Source: an uncultured Lachnobacterium sp. (GTDB lineage Bacteria; Bacillota; Clostridia; Lachnospirales; Lachnospiraceae). From it: a stretch of DNA of 64,000 nt. Both the position numbers and the translations under genes were made by a program. Every line of letters starts with the position of its first letter. The first letter of the stretch is position 1. Below the pieces are notes generated by a model. That model was not told where the DNA came from. It did no database searches and saw nothing but the letters and a program-made list of their open reading frames with translations. Location: contig URSS01000006.1 in NCBI GenBank assembly GCA_900550545.1, positions 1-64,000 of the forward strand, in the 5' to 3' direction. This document shows positions 51,181-59,743 of the stretch, one piece after another.

Positions 51181-52448
51181 TTCAATGGTTTTATCGGTTC
51201 GTAAGAGGTTGGCTTCAAATAGAATTATATGGCAGAGAAGTCATGCGATTCTTAAACCTGTGCAGCAAGCAAGGGATAGATTTCTGGAATGTCGTTTGTA
51301 TGGACGCGCAGCATGTGAAGTGCTGTATTGATCTGAAAGACATTTACAAATTACACCCGTTTTTGCGTAAGACGCGAGTACGATTGCGGATTGTTTTGCG
51401 AAAAGGCATGCCTTTTCTAGTCTTCCGCTATCGTAAACGCAAGATCTTTTTTGCAATATTGGCAGCTATGCTTATTTTTACGGGCGTTCTTTCTACCCGC
51501 ATCTGGCGAATTGAAATTATCGGGAATGCGTCTATTGGAGAGGAAACATTGCTGGCATATCTTGGTGAACACGATATTTCTTATGGCACACCAAAGAACA
51601 ATATCGATAATGATGTCATGGAGTTAGCACTCCGGAAAGACTTTGATTCTATTATCTGGGCGAGTGTTTATGAAGAAGGCACAAAACTGGTTGTATGCGT
51701 GCAGGAAAAAATCGCTTCGGATCGGGCTGAGCCGAAAGAGACGGGTGAATATACGGATCTTGTTGCCAAACAGGAGGCAACGGTTTCCTCGATTATTACA
51801 AGAAGCGGAATACCGGTTGTCAAAGCAAAAGACAAAGTAAAAGCAGGGGATGTTCTGGTATGTGCGAGACAGGAGATTTTAGATGATAATGGTGAGGTAA
51901 AAGAATATTTTTATCAGAATGCAGATGCAGACGTCATTGGAGAAGTTGTGTATGACTATGAGAACTGGATTCCCGAGGAGCAGATTCTTTCCAAACAGAC
52001 AGGACGTACGCATACGAAATATTGTGTCCGTATGTTGAACCGCCAAATTGTCACACCGGATATCCACGCAGCTTTTTCCACTTCTGAATCCATAGAAGAT
52101 ATGAAACAGTTGTGCCTGATGCAGAATTTTTATCTTCCGGTCTATATTGGAAAAATCACCGAATATGAACAGGAAAAAGAAAAGATTAATGTATCCATGG
52201 ATTCTGCAAAAGACATAGCAATTCAAAATCTGGAACAATTTCTTAATAAATTGGAAGAAAATGGGGTTTCAATTATTGACAAAAATGTTATGATTGAAAA
52301 GATAGATAAAAAATATCACGTCTACGGAAAAATTAAAGCCTGTGAAGATATTACCCAGACTGCTCCGACAGAAATGAAAACTATTTCTGCGGAGCCCCAA
52401 AAAGAACAGGATGAAGTACAGACGTCGAGGGAAGGAAATAATGAATGA
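51177..52448 (+). CDS. yqfD: Sporulation protein YqfD
   Basis: The 423-residue protein has one membrane segment (about residues 92-112, IFFAILAAMLIFTGVLS) and an extracytoplasmic YqfD domain with GVLSTRIWRIEI and NIDNDVMELALRKDFDSIIWASVYEEGTKL. It starts at the ATGA overlap with yqfC and ends in another ATGA overlap with phoH. The function in sporulation is not known. Confidence 0.92.
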   Translation: MIQWFYRFVRGWLQIELYGREVMRFLNLCSKQGIDFWNVVCMDAQHVKCCIDLKDIYKLHPFLRKTRVRLRIVLRKGMPFLVFRYRKRKIFFAILAAMLIFTGVLSTRIWRIEIIGNASIGEETLLAYLGEHDISYGTPKNNIDNDVMELALRKDFDSIIWASVYEEGTKLVVCVQEKIASDRAEPKETGEYTDLVAKQEATVSSIITRSGIPVVKAKDKVKAGDVLVCARQEILDDNGEVKEYFYQNADADVIGEVVYDYENWIPEEQILSKQTGRTHTKYCVRMLNRQIVTPDIHAAFSTSESIEDMKQLCLMQNFYLPVYIGKITEYEQEKEKINVSMDSAKDIAIQNLEQFLNKLEENGVSIIDKNVMIEKIDKKYHVYGKIKACEDITQTAPTEMKTISAEPQKEQDEVQTSREGNNE

Positions 52449-53464
52449 GTCTGAATGAAGTATCACTCCGTATTCCAACGGAGCATATGGCCAATGTATT
52501 TGGTCAGTTTGATGCCAACATTAAAAAAATAGAGAGGACACTTGGTGTTACCGTGATTGTTCGGGATGATCAGATAAAGATTATCGGAAATGAATCCGCA
52601 GCCAATGGTGCAGCAGAAGTCTTTAATCAGCTGCATGAGCTTTCAAAAAGAGGAAATGTCATTGCTGAACAGAATGTGAATTATGCATTGGCACTGCTTC
52701 AGGAACACAAGGGAAGCCAGATGGTAGAAATTGACAAAGATATTATCTGCCATACAATAAATGGTAAGCCGGTGAAGCCAAAGACAATCGGTCAGAAAGA
52801 CTATGTGGACAATATCCGCAAGAAAATGGTCGTTTTCGGAATGGGACCGGCAGGAACTGGAAAAACTTATCTTGCAATGGCGATGGCAATCACGGCCTTT
52901 AAAAATGAAGAAGTAAGCCGTATCATACTTACGCGCCCGGCAATTGAGGCGGGAGAAAAGCTCGGATTCCTTCCGGGGGATCTGCAGAGCAAAGTAGATC
53001 CTTATCTGCGGCCGCTTTATGATGCGTTGTATCAGATCATGGGCGCAGAGAGTTTTCAGAAAAACATGGAAAAGGGATTGATTGAAGTAGCACCGCTTGC
53101 CTATATGCGTGGTCGTACATTGGATAATGCATTTATTATTCTTGATGAGGCACAGAATACTACACCGGCACAGATGAAAATGTTCCTGACCCGAATCGGT
53201 TTTGGCTCAAAAGCGGTCATTACCGGAGATGCCACACAGAAGGATCTGGCTCCGGGTGCAAAATCTGGACTGGATGTTGCACTTCGTGTACTTAAAAATA
53301 TCGAGGATATTGGAATTTGTGAGCTTACAAGCAAAGATGTTGTGCGTCATCCGCTCGTACAGCGTATTGTACAGGCATACGATGACTATGAGAAACAGCA
53401 GTCGAACAAGACGAATCGAAAAAACGTAAGAGCAGGCAGGAAGAATAATGGAAGACAAAAATAA
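52445..53464 (+). CDS. phoH: PhoH-family ATPase
   Basis: The 339-residue protein has a N-terminal KH-like domain and the PhoH ATPase with GPAGTGKTYLA Walker A (near residue 138), RPAIEAGEKLGFLPGDL and AFIILDEAQNTTPAQMKMFLTRIG (Walker B, in parts). PhoH proteins are RNA-linked ATPases. The C-terminal tail is basic. It overlaps yqfD by 4 bp and the following gene by 17 bp, in the usual Firmicutes phoH-ybeY order. Confidence 0.95.
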   Translation: MSLNEVSLRIPTEHMANVFGQFDANIKKIERTLGVTVIVRDDQIKIIGNESAANGAAEVFNQLHELSKRGNVIAEQNVNYALALLQEHKGSQMVEIDKDIICHTINGKPVKPKTIGQKDYVDNIRKKMVVFGMGPAGTGKTYLAMAMAITAFKNEEVSRIILTRPAIEAGEKLGFLPGDLQSKVDPYLRPLYDALYQIMGAESFQKNMEKGLIEVAPLAYMRGRTLDNAFIILDEAQNTTPAQMKMFLTRIGFGSKAVITGDATQKDLAPGAKSGLDVALRVLKNIEDIGICELTSKDVVRHPLVQRIVQAYDDYEKQQSNKTNRKNVRAGRKNNGRQK

Positions 53465-54650
53465 CCCGGTTTGTAAAGAACATATGAATCTGTACCGTGT
53501 CCTGTCACTGATTGCCATAGTAATTGCGACATTTGGAATGACCGCTGTTTTATGTGCACAAAATCACTTTTTTATAGATGAATGGTTGTGTTTATTCCTG
53601 TTGGACGTTGTTTTTCTTATGTTATTCTTCTTCCAGTTGGAATTTGAACGGTGCATCGGATGGATGGTAAATAATCCGCAGACAAGCTTTATCCGGCTGG
53701 CGTTTGCATATTTTATCTGCTGTATACTTACATTTGCAATGACATTTCTCCCAGAACTGTTTCGGCCGGTCATGTTGATTCCAATATTGATTCTGGCTGT
53801 CAGCAGTAATGGAATTGCTGTAACAGTAGGTATCTTTTTTGATTTGTTACTCAGTATTTCTTCTGGTAACAGTTTCTATGCTTTGCTGTGCTTTTGCATG
53901 CTGACGCTTTTAGCCTCCGTGCTGGCACAAGCTTTGCGGAAAAAGGAATATCGTGTCTGGATTTCAATCCTGGCATTTTGCTTGAATATGATTATTCCCG
54001 GCATTTCTTACTATATGGCGTATAAAGAGTTCAATAAACAAATATACATTTACGGTGCAATCAATGGCGTTGTGACTGCGTTGTGCTGCCTGTTTATGTT
54101 CCGCTGGTTATGGGATGGGGCGCAAAAAGAGAAGGACAACCTTTTGATGGATATTGTTTCCGATGATTATTCGGAGGTAAAAGCGTTAAAAGATTTTTCC
54201 AAGGTAGAATACGAACATGCACGTAAAGTTTCAGATATTGCAAGCCGCTGCGCGAAAGCTGTAGGATACAATGAGCATCTCTGCCTGGCAGGGGGGTTTT
54301 ATTACCGTATGGGCCAGTGGATTGGCGATCCATATGTGGAAGAGGGGGTAAAAAAAGCAAAAAGCCTCTGTTTTCCTGAAGAACTGATGAAAATTCTTCA
54401 GGAATACTACGGGGAGGAACAATTGCCGTCTATACCGGAATCCGCACTTGTGCATATGGTAGATGCGCTTGTGATCAAGCTGGAAAAAATAAATGACGGC
54501 TTTGAAAAAAGTGAATGGAACCATGAAATTCTGATCAATCAGACATTAAATGAATATTCTTCCAGTGGAATTTATGATCATTGTGGGATGAGCATGAATC
54601 AGTTCTTGAAGATCAGACAGTTTTTGACAAAGGAGGAACTTCTGCGTTGA
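53448..54650 (+). CDS. Degenerate PgpH/YqfF-like membrane HD protein
   Basis: The 400-residue protein sits between phoH and ybeY, the place of yqfF/pgpH in other Firmicutes. It has about seven membrane segments (residues 15-225) and a C-terminal domain with helices like the HD domain: EYEHARKVSDIASRCAKAVGYN, then GGFYYRMGQW. In active HD enzymes the last segment would read YHDIGK; here the HD pair is YR. A later HMVDALV keeps one Asp. The large extracellular 7TMR-HDED domain is missing and the protein is about 300 residues shorter than PgpH. It is probably inactive against c-di-AMP. Confidence 0.75.
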   Translation: MEDKNNPVCKEHMNLYRVLSLIAIVIATFGMTAVLCAQNHFFIDEWLCLFLLDVVFLMLFFFQLEFERCIGWMVNNPQTSFIRLAFAYFICCILTFAMTFLPELFRPVMLIPILILAVSSNGIAVTVGIFFDLLLSISSGNSFYALLCFCMLTLLASVLAQALRKKEYRVWISILAFCLNMIIPGISYYMAYKEFNKQIYIYGAINGVVTALCCLFMFRWLWDGAQKEKDNLLMDIVSDDYSEVKALKDFSKVEYEHARKVSDIASRCAKAVGYNEHLCLAGGFYYRMGQWIGDPYVEEGVKKAKSLCFPEELMKILQEYYGEEQLPSIPESALVHMVDALVIKLEKINDGFEKSEWNHEILINQTLNEYSSSGIYDHCGMSMNQFLKIRQFLTKEELLR

Positions 54651-55150
54651 GTTTTTATTTAGAAGAAGAGTGTAACGTACCTTTTGCATTTCCATACGCT
54701 TCCCTTGCGGAAGAAGTTGTAAATTTTTGCATTGCACATGAAAATTTCCCATATGAGGCGGAAGTAAATCTTACGCTTACAGATAACGAGGGCATTCATA
54801 TGATCAACAAAGAATACCGTCAGATTGATCGTCCGACGGATGTGTTGAGTTTTCCTATGCTTTCTTATGAGAAAGCCGGGAATTTTACTTTTTTGGATGC
54901 GGAAAGTGATGATGATTTTAATCCGGACACTGGAGAAGCCATGCTTGGGGATATTATTATTTCTGTAGAAAAAGTACAGGAACAGGCAAAGGCATATGGA
55001 CACAGTGAAAAAAGAGAATTTGCTTTTCTGATCGTACACAGCATGCTTCACTTGTTTGGTTACGACCATATGACACCGGAAGATGCGGCAATCATGGAAC
55101 CAAAGCAAAGAGAAATCTTAGAAGCTATGAATATATCCCGAGAGGAATAA
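54647..55150 (+). CDS. ybeY: Endoribonuclease YbeY
   Basis: YbeY is a zinc endoribonuclease in 16S rRNA maturation and quality control. The 167-residue protein has the metal motif HSMLHLFGYDH (HxxxHxxxxxH) near residue 123 and the RPTDVLSFPM segment. The start is TTG at 54647, which overlaps the previous stop (TTGA) with AGGAGG ten bases upstream; the longer frame to 54581 runs inside the previous gene. Confidence 0.95.
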   Translation: MSFYLEEECNVPFAFPYASLAEEVVNFCIAHENFPYEAEVNLTLTDNEGIHMINKEYRQIDRPTDVLSFPMLSYEKAGNFTFLDAESDDDFNPDTGEAMLGDIIISVEKVQEQAKAYGHSEKREFAFLIVHSMLHLFGYDHMTPEDAAIMEPKQREILEAMNISREE

Positions 55151-55161
55151 AGGAGTAGAAT

Positions 55162-56274
55162 ATGAAACGTAAAATGATATATGCTGTACTTTTGGCAATG
55201 TCTGTCCTTGCATTGACCGGATGTAAGAAGAAAGATAAACAGACAGCGCAGCCGGAGACACAGATACAGACAGAGGCACTTCCTGTAGCTGAAACTGAGA
55301 CGCAGGAGAGCGAGCCAACACACGAAGGTGAAGTGCGCAGCTTTTATACCGGCGAATGGATCGATGAAAAACTGGCATGGAAAAGACCGGTTGCAGTTAT
55401 GACGGAAAATACACATGTGACACTTCCACAGTATGGTGTCAGCAATGCGGATGTGATTTATGAATGTCCGGTAGAAGGTGGAATTACCCGGATGATGGCA
55501 ATTTATCAAGATTTTGAATCACTCGAAAAAGTAGGAAATGTAAGAAGCTGTCGTTTGTATTATGTTTATTTTGCAAAAGAATTTGATGCTGTCTATTTCC
55601 ATGCCGGCGAAAGCAAGTATGCTTTGGATGTGCTCAACAGTTCTTTTATTGACAATGTGGATGGCATTACCGGCAAAGGCGGCGGATACTATTATCGTGA
55701 TAACAGCCGCAGAGCACCACACAATCTGTATACAACAGGTCAAAACCTGGCTGTGGCAATTAAAAATTATGGTTATACATCCTCGCTTCCGGAAGATTAT
55801 ACACCACATTATCAATTTACGACGGAAGATGCGCCAAATATGCTTGAAAATGGAGAAGATGCAGCAGTTGTGAAAATGTATTATGTTGACGCAAAGCCAT
55901 GGTTTTTGTACAATAAAAAAGATGGGCTGTATTATCGTTACGAATTTGGAGATAAGCAGGTCGACGGAGCAACAGGCAAACAGCTTGCCGTCAAGAATAT
56001 TATTCTCCAGAATTGTGCCAGCTCATTAAAGGATTCTAAAAACGGAACACTTGATATCAATTATCAGTCTGGTGGAACAGGAAAGTATATTACCAATGGT
56101 AAGGCAATCGACATCACTTGGTCGCGGGCATCAGCAAGCGCTAAGACACAGTATTTTGATGAGAATGGAAAGGAAATCATTCTTAATCCGGGTAAAACCT
56201 GGGTAGAAATTGTAGAGAACTCTCGTGTCAGCCAGAATCTAATCTATCATACGGCAGAAGAATTTCAAAAATAA
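55162..56274 (+). CDS. DUF3048 (YerB-like) lipoprotein
   Basis: The 370-residue protein has a lipoprotein signal (LALTGCKKK, Cys near residue 21), a Gln/Thr/Glu-rich linker, and the DUF3048 domain with RPVAVMTENTHVTLPQYGVSNADVIYECPVEGGITRMMAIY (seen in parts) and ARASAKTQYFDENGKEI-like C-terminal segment. YerB in Bacillus is an outer-face lipoprotein of unknown role. It follows ybeY by 11 bp. Confidence 0.9.
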   Translation: MKRKMIYAVLLAMSVLALTGCKKKDKQTAQPETQIQTEALPVAETETQESEPTHEGEVRSFYTGEWIDEKLAWKRPVAVMTENTHVTLPQYGVSNADVIYECPVEGGITRMMAIYQDFESLEKVGNVRSCRLYYVYFAKEFDAVYFHAGESKYALDVLNSSFIDNVDGITGKGGGYYYRDNSRRAPHNLYTTGQNLAVAIKNYGYTSSLPEDYTPHYQFTTEDAPNMLENGEDAAVVKMYYVDAKPWFLYNKKDGLYYRYEFGDKQVDGATGKQLAVKNIILQNCASSLKDSKNGTLDINYQSGGTGKYITNGKAIDITWSRASASAKTQYFDENGKEIILNPGKTWVEIVENSRVSQNLIYHTAEEFQK

Positions 56275-56313
56275 AAGTAAAACACCTGGGATTCAGGTTG
56301 TTGAGGTTAAAAA

Positions 56314-57981
56314 ATGGGTAAATCAAAGAAAAATGGAACAAATTTTCTTGTACAGGGTTCAATCCTTGCAGTTGCATCAATCATAAGCCGAATCATCGGT
56401 CTGGTATATCGTATTCCGATGAACAGTATTCTTGGAGATATTGGAAACGGATATTACAGTTGCGCATTTGATATTTATAATGTTATATTGATTATTTCAT
56501 CGTACAGTCTGCCGCTTGCAGTATCCAAGACGGTATCTGCAAAAGTTGCCAAAGGACAATACAATACCGCATATCAGGTCTTGAAAGGTGCGCTTACTTT
56601 TGCGTTGGTTGTTGGTTCCATAGCGGCACTAGTTGTTTATTTTGGAGCTGAGTTCTTTACAGCAACACTTTTGAAAACACCATATAGTGTATTCGCATTA
56701 AAAATACTCGGACCGGCACTGGTTGTTGTCGCAGTTCTTGGTGTTTTGCGAGGATTCTTTCAGGGACTTGGCACTATGATGCCGAGTGCAATTTCACAGA
56801 TTATCGAACAGATCGTCAATGCCATTATCAGTATCTGGGCTGCGTATGTGCTGACCAGATATGGAAAGCGTATCGGAGCGGTACTTGGTGATCCGGAACA
56901 TTATGGTGCGGCATACGGTGCAGCCGGCGGTACACTCGGAACAAATCTTGGAGCAGTTGCAGGATTATTATTTGTCCTGTTTGTGTTCTTTACCTATATG
57001 CATATATTTAAACGCAGAATGCGGAGAGAACGCAATGTGCAGGTAGATTCTTTTTCTTACACAATGAAAATTCTTATTGTGACGATCATTCCGGTTTTAC
57101 TAAGTACAACAGTTTACAATATCAGCGGAATCATTGATCAAGGTATTTTCAAGAATGTCGCTTTGCTTCAGGGATACAGTGATGTGCAAATTGATACATG
57201 GTGGGGGGTTTTCTCAGGAAAATACAAACTTTTGATCAATGTACCAATTTCCATTGCGTCAGCGATGGCGGCATCTTCTGTACCTACCCTTACCGCATCG
57301 TTTGCTGAAAACGATATGGAGAGTGTACGAACCCAGATCAATGCAGCAATGCGTTTTGTTATGGTAATTGCATTTCCATGTGCGATTGGTCTTGCAGTAC
57401 TTGGAGAACCAATTTTCAGATTATTGTTTCCAGGCACAGCGCAGACAGCGCCTATGGCTGCAATGATGATGTATGTCGGTGCGTTTGCAGTTGTCTTTTA
57501 CGCAATGTCCACCTTGTCAAATGGTCTGTTACAGGGAATTAACCGTATGAGAATTCCGGTAACCAATGCTGCCATCTCACTTGTTGCGCATGTGATTCTT
57601 CTGGTGATACTGATGCTTTTCTTCCATTTGAAGATTTATGCAGTTGTAATTGCCAATATGTTTTTTGCGCTGATGATGTGTGTGATGAATTCCATGGCAA
57701 TCCGTAAGTATAGTGGCTATAAGCAGGAAGTAATCAAGACATTTGCAATTCCGGCACTGGCCTCTGTAATCATGGGAATTGTTACCTGGCTGTTCTATCA
57801 TGGCTGTTATGCATTACTGAAATCAAATGTAATTTCGACGATTCTTGCAATTATGATTGCAGCAATCGTATATGCAGTTACGTTGCTTTTGTTCAAAGGA
57901 CTGACTGAAGAAGAAATTTTAAGATTCCCGAAAGGAGCTCTTTTGGTCCGTATCGCAAAGAAACTGCGTTTATTACGATAG
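56314..57981 (+). CDS. SpoVB/MurJ-like polysaccharide flippase
   Basis: The 555-residue membrane protein of the MVF/MOP superfamily has about fourteen hydrophobic segments. It begins GSILAVASIISRIIGLVYRIP, the SpoVB/Wzx-like start, and has RGFFQGLGTMMPSAISQIIEQIVN, a lipid-flippase family stretch (in parts). SpoVB is involved in spore cortex synthesis; vegetative paralogues such as YtgP exist, so the precise role is open. Confidence 0.9.
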   Translation: MGKSKKNGTNFLVQGSILAVASIISRIIGLVYRIPMNSILGDIGNGYYSCAFDIYNVILIISSYSLPLAVSKTVSAKVAKGQYNTAYQVLKGALTFALVVGSIAALVVYFGAEFFTATLLKTPYSVFALKILGPALVVVAVLGVLRGFFQGLGTMMPSAISQIIEQIVNAIISIWAAYVLTRYGKRIGAVLGDPEHYGAAYGAAGGTLGTNLGAVAGLLFVLFVFFTYMHIFKRRMRRERNVQVDSFSYTMKILIVTIIPVLLSTTVYNISGIIDQGIFKNVALLQGYSDVQIDTWWGVFSGKYKLLINVPISIASAMAASSVPTLTASFAENDMESVRTQINAAMRFVMVIAFPCAIGLAVLGEPIFRLLFPGTAQTAPMAAMMMYVGAFAVVFYAMSTLSNGLLQGINRMRIPVTNAAISLVAHVILLVILMLFFHLKIYAVVIANMFFALMMCVMNSMAIRKYSGYKQEVIKTFAIPALASVIMGIVTWLFYHGCYALLKSNVISTILAIMIAAIVYAVTLLLFKGLTEEEILRFPKGALLVRIAKKLRLLR

Positions 57982-58042
57982 ATATTTCAAAATCAGGTAA
58001 CTAATTATAAAAAAATAAAACTGGATGAATATTCCAGAATAA

Positions 58043-58097
58043 AATGCAGATACTTATTTGGGGTGATGAAATGAAACGAAAAATAAGTATCTGCATT
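58043..58097 (+). promoter_or_regulatory. 17-bp hairpin enclosing the ribosome site and start codon
   Basis: AATGCAGATACTTATTT (58043-58059) pairs perfectly with AAATAAGTATCTGCATT (58081-58097). The 21-base loop contains GGGGTGATGAA and the ATG at 58071. No T run follows. It could regulate translation of the bofC-like gene. Confidence 0.8.
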
Positions 58098-58424
58098 ATT
58101 GTATTAATCGCAGTCATTGTTTTTATCATTTTATTTACAAATGAAAAGAAAGAAACCATGCCAAAAGAAACAGAAACGCTGGAAGTGACGGAAGAAACGG
58201 AAGCTGTATTGCCAGCGAATACAGACAATATTCACTATGCGTATTTAGTAAAAGCAACAGAACAGAAACTTGTTGTGTATTGTTCCGATGGTGAAACGGT
58301 ATATTTTGAAACCGGAATTTCGGTTAAATCGCTTTCTGAATCATTGCAGCAGAAAGCAGAAGATGGAATTGGCTTTTTTACAGAGGCGGATCTGTATGAT
58401 TTTCTGGAAAGTTATTCCAGTTAA
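58071..58424 (+). CDS. BofC C-terminal-domain-like protein
   Basis: The 117-residue protein has an N-terminal membrane anchor (ISICIIVLIAVIVFIILF), a Thr/Glu-rich linker, and a C-terminal part (YLVKATEQKLVVYCSDG... ending ADLYDFLESYSS) resembling the BofC C-terminal domain of forespore proteins. BofC inhibits SpoIVB in Bacillus. The start is ATG 58071, with GGTGA upstream inside the hairpin loop; an ATG at 58044 is in the hairpin's 5' arm. The assignment is by shape, not certain. Confidence 0.6.
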   Translation: MKRKISICIIVLIAVIVFIILFTNEKKETMPKETETLEVTEETEAVLPANTDNIHYAYLVKATEQKLVVYCSDGETVYFETGISVKSLSESLQQKAEDGIGFFTEADLYDFLESYSS

Positions 58425-58497
58425 GGAAACTTTCGGTATATTGAAAGATTTTTAGTGATATGTTAAAATACTTTATTGGTTTCAAGGAGCTTAACAT

Positions 58498-59733
58498 ATG
58501 AGTAAAAAAAGTACAAAACTACTGGATGTCATTGTTATCGGAGCCGGTGCCTCCGGTATGATGGCGGCGATCACAGCTGCCAGAAGAGGTAAATCTGTAG
58601 TAATTCTTGAACGGATGAATAAGCCGGGAAAGAAAATTCTTGCAACAGGTAATGGAAAATGCAATTTTACCAATAACAATATGGACACATCCTGTTTTCA
58701 TGGAAATATACAATTGATACAGTCGGTCCTGAGCCGTTTTTCAAAAGAAGAGGCGCTTTCCTTTTTTCATGAGATTGGCATATGGCCAAAAGAGAAAAAC
58801 GGATATTATTATCCAAACTCTGGACAGGCAGCCTCCGTTGCGGAAGCATTAAAGCATGAACTGGACCGTTTGCAGGTTCCTGTTTATTTGGAACAGGAAG
58901 TTTTGGATCTTTTTCCGGATAAGTACGGCTTCCGGATCAAAACTGTCCAAACATCCTATACCTGCCGGAATGTGATTATTGCATCGGGGCTTTTGGCTGC
59001 GCCAAAACTTGGAAGCGACGGTTCTATGTTTTCGTTAATCAAAGAGTTGGGACATCGATTTGTACCGGTTCTTCCTGCTTTATGTGGCTTTTATGCAAAA
59101 GGAATGCATTTTTCAAAAGTGGCAGGGGTGCGTTGTGACGCGAACCTGACATTGAAAATTGATGGAAATACTGTGGCGACGGAGCAGGGGGAGTTGCAAT
59201 TGGCGGATTATGGAATATCTGGTATTCCGGTTTTCCAGATCAGCAGTCCTGCAGTCCGTGCACTTTATGAGAAGAAATCGGTTACTGTAGTAATCGATTT
59301 TCTACCGGATATATCATTGGAAACGTTAAACACGGAATTTGCTATGCGAATAGGAAAATGTGAAACGAATGAGAATGCTGACCGGCTTCTCCGCGGTCTT
59401 TTGAATCAAAAACTGATACCAGTTCTTCTGAAATACGCAGGAATCCGTTCTGATGAGCCTTTGAAAAATATTTCGTTAGAAAAACTGGAACGATTATCTG
59501 CCGGAATTCATGATTATCCGGTGACATTGGAGAAAGTTCGGGATTTCGAATTTGCTCAGGTCTGCACAGGAGGCATCCGCACGGAAGAAATCAATGAAAA
59601 GACACTGGAGTCAAGATTACTATCCGGTCTGTATTTTGCCGGAGAAATTCTTGATGTAGATGGGATTTGTGGTGGTTATAATCTGCAATGGGCATGGTCC
59701 AGCGGATATGTAGCCGGATGTTCCGTATCATAA
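58498..59733 (+). CDS. HI0933/BaiN-type flavoprotein
   Basis: The 411-residue FAD/NAD(P)-binding protein has VIVIGAGASGMMAAITAARRG near its start, GKKILATGNGKCNFTNNN near residues 41-54 (HI0933 family motif), and a C-terminal GLYFAGEILDVDGICGGYNLQWAWSSG. The family includes BaiN-type reductases of bile acids; substrate cannot be inferred here. AAGGAG precedes the ATG. The next gene starts after ten bases. Confidence 0.9.
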   Translation: MSKKSTKLLDVIVIGAGASGMMAAITAARRGKSVVILERMNKPGKKILATGNGKCNFTNNNMDTSCFHGNIQLIQSVLSRFSKEEALSFFHEIGIWPKEKNGYYYPNSGQAASVAEALKHELDRLQVPVYLEQEVLDLFPDKYGFRIKTVQTSYTCRNVIIASGLLAAPKLGSDGSMFSLIKELGHRFVPVLPALCGFYAKGMHFSKVAGVRCDANLTLKIDGNTVATEQGELQLADYGISGIPVFQISSPAVRALYEKKSVTVVIDFLPDISLETLNTEFAMRIGKCETNENADRLLRGLLNQKLIPVLLKYAGIRSDEPLKNISLEKLERLSAGIHDYPVTLEKVRDFEFAQVCTGGIRTEEINEKTLESRLLSGLYFAGEILDVDGICGGYNLQWAWSSGYVAGCSVS

Positions 59734-59743
59734 TGGAGTGAGA

